Shown: positions 17,513-27,078, counted from the first letter of the stretch. The stretch: DNA of 41,926 nucleotides from CAZXYS01 sp964645005 (GCA_964645005.1 CAZXYS010000036.1:1-41926), one strand, 5' to 3'. Notes: generated by a model not told the origin, from the sequence alone. Numbers and translations are program-made.

Positions 17513-18859
17513 TTAATTATGCCCGTACGATTCATAAACATTTTCTTTCTGAGAAAAGCCATAAAAATATATTCCGAATGGCTTATCGCATTCTATTTTA
17601 TGATCGCCGGGTTTAACCTTCATAATAACCGCAAGGTATCCAATATCACCGAAGACCTCCAATGATCCTTCCTTGATCTTCTTCCCATCCAGTTTTAATG
17701 AACTCATAGCATCTTCGGGAACAAAAATATTTGCGTAATGCTCGTAATCCTCAAGGGATGGGATATTAAAATTATAACTCTTTTTAAAATACTTTTCCGG
17801 TAGAATCTGGAGCATGAATGGATCTCCAAGGTTTTCTTCATCAGCTTTGTATCCTTTGCAAAACTGAAATAAAGCGGCAGGCTCACTGGTTTCAATCATT
17901 TTAGGTATATCATTGTTATCCAAATGATAAACATCATTTTTACCCACCATATCATACCATTCCCCATTTACTTTAATATCAGTATTATCCTCTGTAAAAA
18001 GCATTCTTATAAGAAAGTCTGCCCTGCCGTGGAATGGCGCGAGATAATACTTTTTTCCAAGACCGGAATTCGGAAGCAACTGCTCGCAGATATGATCGCA
18101 AGCCATGATTGTATCGGGAATTTTAGCACATTCATGCCCTGAAAATACGGCGATCTTTTTATTCGAAACCAGTTTGTCGCCGGTAAAATCCACGCCTTCT
18201 TCAAGATATGGCGCGGGTAGATTTTCCGTGTCAAATTTAGCGCCTAATAAGAAAACTTCATTCTTATTGAGCAATATATCCGAGTCAAAGCCTAATGCCG
18301 CCCAGATAAACGGGACATCATCGCTTTCTAAACTGATAATCGTACTGTCTTCCGTAGCTATTATAGCTGCTTCGCCTTTGAAAAGTGAATATGAATCAAA
18401 TGAAGCAATGCTGTACTCGCAACCCAGCGAAGATACCGGATACACCCTGTATGAATCTGTCGTATTCATCCTCTTATTGAAAGCAACGACGGATATTGGT
18501 TTATCGCTCGTGATGTGGGCAATTTTATTCGATGCTTCATTTCTTTCCTTTATCTGCATTTTATTATCTATCTCAATGACAGCGGAACTATCCGGCTTGA
18601 CGGTATGAGTAGTCTTTGTTTTGAGAAAGGGCATTTCCACTGTGAAATTGGCTGCTTCTTCGGCTGTGACGATTAATTTAAGTTGAAGTTTGTTCTTTTC
18701 TACATCGCGTATCGGATCGACGCTGTTTTTCATGAAGGAAACAAGGAATTCCGTTCCTTCATAGCTGAATTCGGCATCTCCGCAATCCTGTGCATTTAAT
18801 TGCGATTGAAAGAGAAGTACAAAAACCAGAGTAATTAAAGTGTTAAAAAATCTCTTCAT
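17513..18859 (-). CDS. Secreted IgGFc-binding-like protein
   Basis: This 448-residue protein has a signal peptide (about 1-23, ending LNAQ). From about residue 34 it follows the pattern of the IgGFc-binding N-terminal domain. Recognisable parts are GTEFLVSFMKN near the start, a strand-rich region ending SAVIEI, then THITSDKP-like AHITSDKPISVVAFN, TDSYRVYPVSSLG, and later KIAVFSGHECAKIP with DHICEQLLP. In other bacteria this domain occurs in secreted or surface proteins of unknown ligand; the name comes from an animal mucin-like protein. No T9SS tail is seen at the C-terminus. It lies 62 bases after the crotonase gene on the same strand and shares the terminator at 17462-17503. Confidence 0.82.
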   Translation of the reverse strand: MKRFFNTLITLVFVLLFQSQLNAQDCGDAEFSYEGTEFLVSFMKNSVDPIRDVEKNKLQLKLIVTAEEAANFTVEMPFLKTKTTHTVKPDSSAVIEIDNKMQIKERNEASNKIAHITSDKPISVVAFNKRMNTTDSYRVYPVSSLGCEYSIASFDSYSLFKGEAAIIATEDSTIISLESDDVPFIWAALGFDSDILLNKNEVFLLGAKFDTENLPAPYLEEGVDFTGDKLVSNKKIAVFSGHECAKIPDTIMACDHICEQLLPNSGLGKKYYLAPFHGRADFLIRMLFTEDNTDIKVNGEWYDMVGKNDVYHLDNNDIPKMIETSEPAALFQFCKGYKADEENLGDPFMLQILPEKYFKKSYNFNIPSLEDYEHYANIFVPEDAMSSLKLDGKKIKEGSLEVFGDIGYLAVIMKVKPGDHKIECDKPFGIYFYGFSQKENVYESYGHN

Positions 18860-18921
18860 GTTTTAATCCTGTGTTTATATATTTTAAACTAAATTAACAA
18901 AACACGGATTAAAATAAAAAT

Positions 18922-19677
18922 TTAAAACCCAATCAATTTCGATTCCACTTGAAAATACCTGTCCAGTTCTTCTTTATAGTTGCAGGAAAGCCTTTTTGTC
19001 AATCTGATAACATCCGTATCAAGATTGCTCACTTTTTTAGCTTTATCCAGCGCCAGAGAATCAAATTCTTCATTTGGGAAGATCTCATGCACCATGTTGA
19101 GTTCCGAGGCTTCCATAGCGTTGATCTCTCTGCTGGAGTATAGCAGTTCGCAGGCTTGATTTTTATTTAGATAGCGGGGCAGGAAAAAGGGCAGCGCTCC
19201 GCTGGGATGCAAACCATATTTAATATGAGCAAGAACAAATTTCATGTCTGTGGAAACAAACCTGAAATCCGCAGCAAGAGCCATGCCGAAGAAAGGCGTC
19301 ACCACAGCCCCTTGCAAAGCGAATATAACCAGCTTTTTGTAGGAAACCATCTTTGTGATGAAGCTGCGGAAAGTGTTCATCTGGCGAGCGCGGATAAGCT
19401 TATTATCGACACCTTGAGTATCTCCCTCTTCTTTCATGAAAGTGTGGATGAATTTGTCATAAGCTTCCAGGTTGAATGCATCATGGTCATTTATAAACAT
19501 CAGCGCATGGATAACGGGGTCATGTTCCACCCAATCCAGAAGAGACAAAAGCTGCCCGCTCTTTTCCATATCGGCGAGATGATCGAACATGTTCTTTTTC
19601 GCCTTCAGCACAGCTACACGATCATCAATATAAAATTGGATATCATCACTTTCGAATTGAAAAGGTTGTTCTTCCAT
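18922..19677 (-). CDS. Crotonase-fold (enoyl-CoA hydratase/isomerase family) protein lacking both usual catalytic Glu
   Basis: This 251-residue protein has the length of single-domain crotonases. The core is visible at residues 119-145 (FALQGAVVTPFFGMALAADF), the oxyanion-hole region, and at 149-168 (LAHIKYGLHPSGALPFFLPR), which matches the PEIxxGxxPxxGGTxxLPR segment of hydratases. Aligned by eye to rat enoyl-CoA hydratase, the two catalytic glutamates (E144, E164) fall on G131 and H151, so standard hydratase chemistry is unlikely. The substrate is unknown; an acyl-CoA or polyketide-like thioester is expected from the fold. The gene begins 28 bases after the RND pump gene, so it is probably the last or near-last gene of the efflux operon. 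Confidence 0.85.
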   Translation of the reverse strand: MEEQPFQFESDDIQFYIDDRVAVLKAKKNMFDHLADMEKSGQLLSLLDWVEHDPVIHALMFINDHDAFNLEAYDKFIHTFMKEEGDTQGVDNKLIRARQMNTFRSFITKMVSYKKLVIFALQGAVVTPFFGMALAADFRFVSTDMKFVLAHIKYGLHPSGALPFFLPRYLNKNQACELLYSSREINAMEASELNMVHEIFPNEEFDSLALDKAKKVSNLDTDVIRLTKRLSCNYKEELDRYFQVESKLIGF

Positions 19678-19705
19678 CGGGATCTCCGTTTATATTATAT
19701 TATTT

Positions 19706-22700
19706 TTAGCTTATTGGTAATTTTCCTTTATCCCTTTTGATTTTAGTTTTTGTGAAAATATAATAAATTGCCGGGATAACAAAAAGCGTTAAAAATGTCG
19801 ATGCTATTAACCCGCCGATACTGACGATACCAAGAGGTATACGCATTTCCTTACCTGCAGCGCCTATACCCAGCGCCAGCGGCAGCATACCAAGAATGAT
19901 AGCCACCGTCGCCATCACAATTGGTTTCAGTTTTGTAGGACCTGCCTGGATTAGAGCGTCTTTAGAGGACATCTCTTCCTCGCGCCGCAATTGGTTGGTA
20001 TAATCAAGAATAAGTATAGCGTTATTCACCACTATACCGATAAGCATGATTATTCCCATCATTGAAGTAATGTTCATTGTCGTTCCGGTGTAGTACAGCA
20101 GTCCGAATGAACCAATCAAAGCCAAGGGCAGGCTGGTTAGAATGATAATCGGCTGCACAAAACTCTCGAGTATAGCCGCAAGCAGCATATAAGTCAAAAT
20201 TGTTGCTAAAAAGAAAGCAAAGATAAAGTCGCTGACCATCTGCTGGAACATTTCCGCACTACCGCCCCACTGAATTCTATATCCGCTGGGAAATTCAATA
20301 TTGACAAATTTGTCATCAAGCCTGTCGATCACTGTTCCCAGAGGAACTCCTGCAGCAGGCGCTCCGGAAAACTTGATCGTAGTATATTTATCTCTGTGGA
20401 TGATTTTCGTATAGCCTGTCGTGAAGTTGATATTGGCAAGCTGAGCCAGTCTATAAACATTGCCGGTCTGTGTGACAATGGGGATAGTGCCCAGTTTTTC
20501 AGGTGAGTTCACGGATTCGTCGGATAATGTCACTTTAATATCATACTCATTGCCGAGTTCGCTGTATTCAGCAGCTTCAAAGCCTTCGACAGCGGCTCTT
20601 AGAGTAATTGCCAGTTCCTGTACGGACATACCGACCTCTGACAGCATCTTCCGTTTCGGGGTGACAGTCAGTTCCGGCTTGCCGGCGCGCCACGAGTTGT
20701 CGAAGTTTATCAATCCGGCTACGTCTTTGCAGCTATCTATTATAATCTCTCTGTACTTCCTTAAAGTGTCAAGTTCCTGCCCCAGCAGATAGAACTCGAT
20801 AGGATCGCCGGGACCGCCCATTTGCTCGAGTGTCTGCACCTGTATCCGGGCATTCGAGACCACTGACAATTCCTCGATAAGTACCTGAATAAAATCCTGA
20901 ATTCCTATATCTCGGTCACTGGCATCGACCATGTGGACTTCCATACTCGCAAGATTAGTTCCGATGTTTAATTCATCCATCTTTCCGAGATTGGTAACAG
21001 TATGTGTGACAATATCATGCTCGGTGACTATGGTCCTTATTTCGTCCATAGCATCCGCAGTGGCTTCAAGGTTATACCCCTCGGGAAGTTCCGCAGTGAC
21101 TCGTATCTTTCCGTCATCGACAACCGGCATGAACTCAAAACCAAGCTTAGAGCCCCAGAACATAACCGATAGTGCGAGTAATATCACACTGATGAGCACT
21201 ACGACACCGCTTATTTTCCTGTTTTTAAGAATAAATTGAAGGGATTTTTCGTATAGCCTGTTCCACATTTTCTCAAATTTATCGATTGCCTGACTTATGC
21301 GCCCGATCTTCTGTTTTCGCGGTAATATGATCGACGCCAGCATAGGTGTCAACGTAAATGACATCAGAAGAGAGAATATAGTCGCAAAGACAGCCGCCAG
21401 CGCAAGCTCCTGAAGGAATTCGCCGACAATAGAACTCATAGTCGCAAGTGGCAGAAATACCGCCACATTTGTAAATGTAGAAGCTATAACGGCAACGGCT
21501 ATCTCATTTGTGCCGACTTCCGCCGCTTCCTTTTTATCTTTGCCCATATATTTATAGCGGAATATGTTTTCCAGCACAACGACCGAGTTAGCCACAAGCA
21601 CACCGACTGACACCGACAATCCCATCAGAGACATCATATTCATAGTCATGTCAAATGCCTGGAATAATAAGAAGGTGGAGATAATCGAAGTCGGCATCGA
21701 GAGAGCTACTATAAATGTCGATCTGAAATTGTGAAGGAATATCAATAGAACCAGAGAAGTGAATACTACACCAAGTATAACATTGCTCATGGTGTCTTCA
21801 AATGTACTTCTGATGAATATCGAGCGGTCGTTGACTATTTGAAGTTCGCTGCCTTCGGGCAGAATTTTTCTGATCTCAGGCAGCGCTTCCTGAACATTCT
21901 CTGCAATTTGTACTGCATTGCCTTCAGAACTCTTGATAAGACTTATTCTTACTACATTTGTATTTTTTATTTTTTCGTCATTGTCAAAATATACCGCGCG
22001 CTGGCGAATGGTTTCGCCGGTATCGAGCACATCCGCAAATTGTGATATTTTTTTTGGACCGGATGCGGTAGGAATCTCAAGATCTTTTATGGTCTGCACA
22101 TCGGGGAAGTCGCCTTTCATTCTGACAGTATATTCCTGCTCTCCCCGCTGGAAGTATCCGCCGGGCAGATCCATATTCTGCGCGCCCAGCATCTGAATAA
22201 GCTGTGCCAATGAGATCTTATTCTCATAGACTACTCTATCATCCATTTTTACGTGAATTTCTCTTTCCTGTCCGCCGACGAGATTGACTCTTGCTACGCC
22301 CTTAATCTGTGCGAGCCGGTCTTTAAGATCCTTGTCGGCGAATTCATAAAGCGCTCTGAGATCCACTTCGCCGCTGAGGATAACATCGATAATCGGGAAC
22401 TGTTGAAGGTCAACCTTCTCGACAAGCGGATCTTCGGAATCTTTGGGCAGTTCGTTGATAACGCCGTCCACCTTATTTTTTACTTCCTGGTGGGCTACAT
22501 CTATATCTTTTCCAAGTTCGAATTCAATTGTAACGATCGAAACACCATCGAGAGAGTAGGACTCGAGGGTTTTTATTTCACTGACTGTTGCTACTGCGTC
22601 TTCAAGTTCCTTACTGATCTGTGTTTCAATTTCCTTGGGACCCGCACCGGGATATATTGTCGTAATTGTTACAAATGGGATTTCTACTTCAGGTGTTTGA

Positions 22701-22804
22701 TTTATATTCAATGTCCTGTAAGCTATTATCCCGAATAACAGAAATACCGAAATCAGCATTGTCGTAAGTACCGGGCGATTGATCGAAAGTTTTGAGAGAA
22801 ACAT
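19706..22804 (-). CDS. RND-family efflux pump, inner-membrane permease
   Basis: This 1032-residue protein of the AcrB/HAE1 type has an N-terminal TM1 (residues 12-29), duplicated porter domains with the MMPL/ACR_tran pattern (YPGAGPKEIETQI, GVARVNLVGGQE) and twelve predicted TM segments. The TM4 motif, which carries the D407-D408 proton relay in AcrB, reads GVLVANSVVVLEN here, with A405-N406 in place of the two Asp (checked against the DNA). The TM10 segment has GIVVNNAILILD, with Asn where AcrB has K940. It should pump small molecules or lipids out through the TolC partner. Energy coupling cannot be predicted as standard. It lies in the order tetR, tolC, adaptor, pump, with gaps of 46-63 bases. 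Confidence 0.93.
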   Translation of the reverse strand: MFLSKLSINRPVLTTMLISVFLLFGIIAYRTLNINQTPEVEIPFVTITTIYPGAGPKEIETQISKELEDAVATVSEIKTLESYSLDGVSIVTIEFELGKDIDVAHQEVKNKVDGVINELPKDSEDPLVEKVDLQQFPIIDVILSGEVDLRALYEFADKDLKDRLAQIKGVARVNLVGGQEREIHVKMDDRVVYENKISLAQLIQMLGAQNMDLPGGYFQRGEQEYTVRMKGDFPDVQTIKDLEIPTASGPKKISQFADVLDTGETIRQRAVYFDNDEKIKNTNVVRISLIKSSEGNAVQIAENVQEALPEIRKILPEGSELQIVNDRSIFIRSTFEDTMSNVILGVVFTSLVLLIFLHNFRSTFIVALSMPTSIISTFLLFQAFDMTMNMMSLMGLSVSVGVLVANSVVVLENIFRYKYMGKDKKEAAEVGTNEIAVAVIASTFTNVAVFLPLATMSSIVGEFLQELALAAVFATIFSLLMSFTLTPMLASIILPRKQKIGRISQAIDKFEKMWNRLYEKSLQFILKNRKISGVVVLISVILLALSVMFWGSKLGFEFMPVVDDGKIRVTAELPEGYNLEATADAMDEIRTIVTEHDIVTHTVTNLGKMDELNIGTNLASMEVHMVDASDRDIGIQDFIQVLIEELSVVSNARIQVQTLEQMGGPGDPIEFYLLGQELDTLRKYREIIIDSCKDVAGLINFDNSWRAGKPELTVTPKRKMLSEVGMSVQELAITLRAAVEGFEAAEYSELGNEYDIKVTLSDESVNSPEKLGTIPIVTQTGNVYRLAQLANINFTTGYTKIIHRDKYTTIKFSGAPAAGVPLGTVIDRLDDKFVNIEFPSGYRIQWGGSAEMFQQMVSDFIFAFFLATILTYMLLAAILESFVQPIIILTSLPLALIGSFGLLYYTGTTMNITSMMGIIMLIGIVVNNAILILDYTNQLRREEEMSSKDALIQAGPTKLKPIVMATVAIILGMLPLALGIGAAGKEMRIPLGIVSIGGLIASTFLTLFVIPAIYYIFTKTKIKRDKGKLPIS

Positions 22805-22850
22805 ATCCTGACCTTTTTTTACCTTTCTGTCTTAATTAATCAATCAATCA

Positions 22851-23903
22851 CTAATTTATTATTTTAATCTTTCTACCGTCTTCGAGCAGCGACAAGCCCT
22901 TGGTTATGACTTTATCGCCGGTTTCGAGTCCGCTCGTTATCTCTACATCCAAACCGCTTTGCAAGCCGGTTTGAACAGGAGTTCTAACGGCTTTATCTCC
23001 ATAAGCCAGAAAAACATAGCGGCTATCTCCATCTTTCTGTATGAGATTTCGGGGGATGGCTATTGCTTCTTCTTTATCATAGGCTTTTATCTTAACATCA
23101 GCAGTAATGCCGCTCTTGAGCTTTTTGCCCGGATTGTGGAATTCCGCTTCTACTTTGAAAGCTCTTTTCCTTGCATCCATCTGCATTGAGATTTGCGTGA
23201 TCCTGCCGTCAAATCTCTCGCCATACCATTCGATGTAAGCCGGCATACCTTTTCTCAGTTGCAGCGCTTCTTCCTCGGAAACCCACATCTCAGCTATCAT
23301 TCTGTGCAATTGCGCTATGGTGAACATCGGCTTTCTGGCAGGCACATCATCGCCTTCATTAAAATTTAGTTCGATTAAGGTGCCGCTAATTGGCGCTTCC
23401 ACAAAAAGCATCTGCCTCATTGATTCGTAATTTCTTTTATTAACCAGATATTGCGTCTCAACGCCGTCAAATTTAGCTTGTGAGACTTCGCCTTCGTCGA
23501 GAAGAGCTTTCATGCGTCCATAAGTTTTCTTTGAATTTTCATAAGCCAGCTTTGTCTGCTCGTATTGTATAGCAGGATTATCCTTTGGGAATTCCACAAC
23601 TATGGAATCTTCCTTCACATAATCGCCTACCCGGTAATTTATTCGCTTTATCTCATCCTGGGTAGTGCTGTACTTGGTCGATTCCTTTATCCCTTTTAAT
23701 CTTGAGAAAAAGCTCAGATATTTCTCGAACTTTTCACGCTCGACAGTAATTGTTTTCACAGGAACGCCCTCTTCTTTACGGATCTGTTCCATGCTTTTGG
23801 TTTCCTTTTTCTCTTCCTGCCCGCATCCGCTAAGCAATACAAGAGAAAAAGCCGCAAACATTGCTGCAATTAAATTTCCCGATATACTCAATTTTGATTT
23901 CAT
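22851..23903 (-). CDS. RND efflux periplasmic adaptor (membrane fusion lipoprotein)
   Basis: This 350-residue adaptor has a lipoprotein signal peptide with lipobox LSGC (C27). Hybrid barrel-sandwich halves flank a short coiled-coil hairpin (about residues 110-165). This is followed by the lipoyl-like half (EAPISGTLIELNFNEGDDV), a beta-barrel domain (AEMWVSEEEALQLRKG) and a membrane-proximal domain ending in ITSGLETGDKVITKGL. It links the pump to the TolC-type channel. It lies between the tolC-like gene and the pump gene, 46-48 bases from each. Confidence 0.94.
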   Translation of the reverse strand: MKSKLSISGNLIAAMFAAFSLVLLSGCGQEEKKETKSMEQIRKEEGVPVKTITVEREKFEKYLSFFSRLKGIKESTKYSTTQDEIKRINYRVGDYVKEDSIVVEFPKDNPAIQYEQTKLAYENSKKTYGRMKALLDEGEVSQAKFDGVETQYLVNKRNYESMRQMLFVEAPISGTLIELNFNEGDDVPARKPMFTIAQLHRMIAEMWVSEEEALQLRKGMPAYIEWYGERFDGRITQISMQMDARKRAFKVEAEFHNPGKKLKSGITADVKIKAYDKEEAIAIPRNLIQKDGDSRYVFLAYGDKAVRTPVQTGLQSGLDVEITSGLETGDKVITKGLSLLEDGRKIKIIN

Positions 23904-23951
23904 GGTTTATAAGACCTTGAATTTATTATTAATTAATAGTTCTATCCAATT

Positions 23952-25385
23952 TTAATAAATATCGCCCATAAGTTTCTCTAACTCGGAATTCGCCACAATC
24001 CAGTCATAGTATGATTGCAGGAGATTAGTCTTAGCCTGACGCAGCGCCATATCCGCGTTTTGCACCTCAAGCTGAGTGCCTTCGCCCTCCTGGTATCGCG
24101 TCTGAGCTATCTCATAAGCGCGTTGAGCGACGTCAACATTCCTTTCCTGCGCTTCGATATTGCTCTTCACGCGTTCTAATTCATTTATCTTCGTTTTTAT
24201 CTGCATTGAGATAGCATCTTTCAATTGCTTTATTTGCTCTGCCGTTTTTTGATATTCAATTCTCTGTTGCTGCACTTTATTTTTGGTTCTGTTTCCCTGA
24301 AATATATTTATTGAAAAATTCAGACCGATCATAGATTGCTGATAATCCTTGAAATTCAGATCATCAGCCTGTCCCGCAAAGGAATAATTGCCGAAAGCCG
24401 CTAAATTCGGATAATAAGCGGCTTTTTCGACATCAATAACAGCTTCGTCTACTTCCTGCTTCTGCTCCAGCGATTTAACGTCGTAGTTGCTTTCCATCGC
24501 TTTTCTTATTGCCTGACTTGGCTCCGGGATATCCTGTTCATTATATTCAATTTCACCGGTAACATCAATTTCTTCCTGCGGATCCATGCCAATTGCCATT
24601 TTCAAGCCATCTTTAGAATTCTTCAGCGCATTTTCCATTTGAAGCACTTGCGGTCGTATATTCTCTACGCGTACTTCCGCCTGCAGAGCGTCAAATTCCG
24701 AGACAAGCCCCTGCTCGCGCATAGCCTGAACATTCTCAAGGTTTTCCCTAGCATTCTCAAAGCTCTCTCGTGTGATCTCAAGCATATTTTTAGTCAGAAT
24801 AACGCCGTAGAAAGCTTTTTTAGTATTCAGCTTAGTTGAAGCAATTTTTGAATTTAGCAATTCCAGCGACACATTTTTGTATGTTTGGGATACCCCAATC
24901 CCCCTGAAAACTGCCGAATTGAAGAGGATCTGCGATACTTCCGCGGTAACATCATAACTATTAGCCAGTGCAAAGGATTGCAGTTCAGTTTCGATGGGCA
25001 TTAATTTCTGTCTGAAAGTCTGCTCATCCATTGGCTGTCCATTAGGCGCATTTATAGGTACTCTTTCTTGAAACATAACTCCGTAAACAGCATTATTCAG
25101 GATAGCGTCAAAACTGGGAAACGGCATCACCGGCTTTTTGATAAAATGCGATAGATTGGCGTTTACATTCACCGTCGGCAGAGCATAGCCGAAAGCCTCC
25201 CGAACCTGCGCCTCAGCCTTCTTGACTTCCAGTTTGGCAGTCTCGATCTCCGGGTTATTCTTGATGGCTATGTCAATAGCTTCATCAAGAGTTAGGGTTT
25301 TTGGCTCCTGAGAATAGCCACTATTGAATGCCAAAAGAAAAATCCCGGTTATTAACAATTTTTGAATAAAGCTCTTAGCTCTCAT
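23952..25385 (-). CDS. TolC-family outer-membrane efflux channel
   Basis: This 477-residue protein has a signal peptide (about 1-25, ending GYSQ). Two OEP repeats follow. The first starts LTLDEAIDIAIKNNPEIETAKLEVKKAEAQVREA, and the second contains AQRAYEIAQTRYQEGEGTQLEVQNADMALRQAKTNL near the C-terminus. Both are hallmark helical segments of the periplasmic tunnel. It forms the exit duct for the RND complex encoded downstream. The 63-base gap to tetR and the shared strand support one operon. Confidence 0.94.
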   Translation of the reverse strand: MRAKSFIQKLLITGIFLLAFNSGYSQEPKTLTLDEAIDIAIKNNPEIETAKLEVKKAEAQVREAFGYALPTVNVNANLSHFIKKPVMPFPSFDAILNNAVYGVMFQERVPINAPNGQPMDEQTFRQKLMPIETELQSFALANSYDVTAEVSQILFNSAVFRGIGVSQTYKNVSLELLNSKIASTKLNTKKAFYGVILTKNMLEITRESFENARENLENVQAMREQGLVSEFDALQAEVRVENIRPQVLQMENALKNSKDGLKMAIGMDPQEEIDVTGEIEYNEQDIPEPSQAIRKAMESNYDVKSLEQKQEVDEAVIDVEKAAYYPNLAAFGNYSFAGQADDLNFKDYQQSMIGLNFSINIFQGNRTKNKVQQQRIEYQKTAEQIKQLKDAISMQIKTKINELERVKSNIEAQERNVDVAQRAYEIAQTRYQEGEGTQLEVQNADMALRQAKTNLLQSYYDWIVANSELEKLMGDIY

Positions 25386-25448
25386 TTTGATTTATCAGAT
25401 TATTTACAAAAATAATTTCCAAATTAATTATTATATTACATATATCCA

Positions 25449-26075
25449 TTATTTTCTCATATCCTCATATAATTTTCTGCCTTTTTCCGTAAGCGATCCT
25501 GTAAGCAATATCTCGAATATCTGATTTACCACAGCTCTGGAATTATATGGTAATTCCGATAAAATCTCCGGATTTAGTATATTATTGATCGCATTCAGGT
25601 AAAGCAAAAATAATATATCATCATTTATATGAGATTTTGCTATGCCACGCTTAACGCCAATAGAACTTATCTTCTCAAAATTTTCCTTCATTTTATTCTC
25701 TCTGAATTCCTTAATCTTTACCCATGTCTCCGGCGAGCTTTTCTTGATATCATCCAGAAAAGCCTTCCTGAAGATCATATAGGATTCCGTATTCAGGTTC
25801 CACAATTTTTTCAATTCTTCAAGGAAGTTGGTATTATCATCTTCCGCGATATTCCTGACAACTTGATTAACTCTGTCATTTGCATCGCAAAGAATGCTGT
25901 CCACAATATCATCGAGCAGCGCCTTTTTCGAAGGGTATTGCTCATACAACGTCCTTTTACTAATGCCAATCTCGGAGGCAAGATCCTCAGTCTTGACGTT
26001 GCTGAAGCCGTAGCTGCCGAACATTTCGCTTGCTTTGTCCAATATTTTGTGCTTTGATTCTTTAACTTCGTCCAT
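25449..26075 (-). CDS. TetR/AcrR-family transcriptional regulator
   Basis: This 208-residue regulator has an N-terminal HTH at about residues 8-54 (ILDKASEMFGSYGFSNV, then TEDLASEIGISKRTLYEQYPSKKALL, the classic recognition-helix segment). An alpha-helical ligand-binding domain follows. It is the first gene of the efflux operon and probably represses it. An imperfect palindrome at 26155-26183, about 80 bases upstream of the start, is a candidate operator. The ligand is unknown. Confidence 0.92.
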   Translation of the reverse strand: MDEVKESKHKILDKASEMFGSYGFSNVKTEDLASEIGISKRTLYEQYPSKKALLDDIVDSILCDANDRVNQVVRNIAEDDNTNFLEELKKLWNLNTESYMIFRKAFLDDIKKSSPETWVKIKEFRENKMKENFEKISSIGVKRGIAKSHINDDILFLLYLNAINNILNPEILSELPYNSRAVVNQIFEILLTGSLTEKGRKLYEDMRK

Positions 26076-26154
26076 AATTGTATTCTCTTTTCGTCTAATG
26101 CAGCCGTAATAACCCTGAACTACATTGATATTTGAACTGTTTCACTCCTTTGGT

Positions 26155-26183
26155 ACCGAAAAAACTTTTAAAGTTTTCCCGGT
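26155..26183. promoter_or_regulatory. Candidate operator palindrome upstream of tetR
   Basis: A 29-base imperfect palindrome has outer arms ACCG/CGGT and inner arms AAAACTT/AAGTTTT around a TTA centre, separated by two mismatched positions on each side. Position and size suit a TetR-type dimer upstream of the tetR-tolC-adaptor-pump operon. It sits in a 367-base divergent region with no other gene. Confidence 0.4.
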
Positions 26184-26368
26184 TGCAAGATTAAAAACAA
26201 TTGGTATTACGACAAAGAAAAGAATTTGTTGCAGGAAATCTTATAATCATAAATTGATTGATTAATGTTTATTTTCATCATTCATCCGTAAATATTTTTC
26301 CACAGTCAGTAAATATGATTACTTTAGATAATAATATGTTCAACAGAGTAAAATGTTAAAAAGTGATA

Positions 26369-26400
26369 TTTTGCCATACCGCCAAAAACTTATATATTTG
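26369..26400 (+). promoter_or_regulatory. Bacteroidota-type promoter for the exosortase pair
   Basis: TTTTG at 26369-26373 and a perfect TAnnTTTG box, TATATTTG, at 26393-26400 are separated by 19 bases, matching the Bacteroidota -33/-7 layout. Transcription would start near 26407, leaving about 36 untranslated bases before ATG 26443. This argues against the in-frame ATG at 26353, which lies upstream of the promoter. Confidence 0.5.
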
Positions 26401-26442
26401 CCAATATTATTTTTGAAACTAAGTTTATCCAGTTATAAAATT

Positions 26443-27078
26443 ATGAGTAAATCTAAAAAGCCCCAAAAAAGGCAGCAACAATATAGAAAACCAATTAAGA
26501 AGCAGCCTGCCAAAAAAAGTACGGAGGGGGAGAAGTCTGCTCCAAACACGCAGAAAACAAGAAAAGAGCGCCTCAAGGACAAACTTCCGGTACTTAAATT
26601 CTTTGCTATTTTTGCGGCATTAGTGGGTCTCTATTATCTTGGCATAGCCACCGAAGCTACCGCCTCCATCCTTGAATCCTATACAAAATTTACAGCCAAA
26701 CTCTCTGCTGTTGTTCTAAGCATATTGGGTGAGCAAGCCGCTGCAAACGGATACATGCTCAGCTCGCCGCGATACATGCTCATGGTTGGCGTTGGCTGTG
26801 AAGGCAGCGAACCCATCGCATTATTTCTCAGCGCTGTAATTGCATTTCCAATGGCATGGAAATACAAGATCTGGGGCATATTAGGCGGGGTGGTCACATT
26901 ATTCTTACTCAATTTATTCAGGATAATCGGCTTGTATTATTCGGGAATTTATGCTCGCTCTATCTTTGAAATGCTCCACAGCGAAGTATTTCCAATAATT
27001 TTCATAATCATTGCCATGGTCTTATGGTTGATTTGGCTCAACTGGGCTTCAAATAAAACTAAACCTGAGGCTGCCTGA
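26443..27078 (+). CDS. XrtH-like exosortase (transpeptidase-like protein-sorting enzyme)
   Basis: With the start at 26443 the protein has 211 residues. It is a multi-pass membrane protein with the exosortase catalytic triad: C119 in VGCEGSEP, R160 in LNLFRIIGL and H179 in EMLHSEVFP. The spacing and the LSAVIAFP segment after the Cys resemble exosortase H, which processes proteins with IPTLxxWG-type C-terminal tails. I saw no such tail in this window, so the substrate is elsewhere. Residues 1-47 are an unusually basic, Lys/Arg/Gln-rich extension, probably cytoplasmic. It overlaps the next gene by one base (TGATG). It is oriented away from the efflux operon, with its own promoter. Confidence 0.85.
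   Translation: MSKSKKPQKRQQQYRKPIKKQPAKKSTEGEKSAPNTQKTRKERLKDKLPVLKFFAIFAALVGLYYLGIATEATASILESYTKFTAKLSAVVLSILGEQAAANGYMLSSPRYMLMVGVGCEGSEPIALFLSAVIAFPMAWKYKIWGILGGVVTLFLLNLFRIIGLYYSGIYARSIFEMLHSEVFPIIFIIIAMVLWLIWLNWASNKTKPEAA

Noticed and set aside
26353..26442. Longer N-terminus for the exosortase starting at 26353
   Set aside because: This start is upstream of the TATATTTG promoter box, and the added residues do not look like part of the protein.
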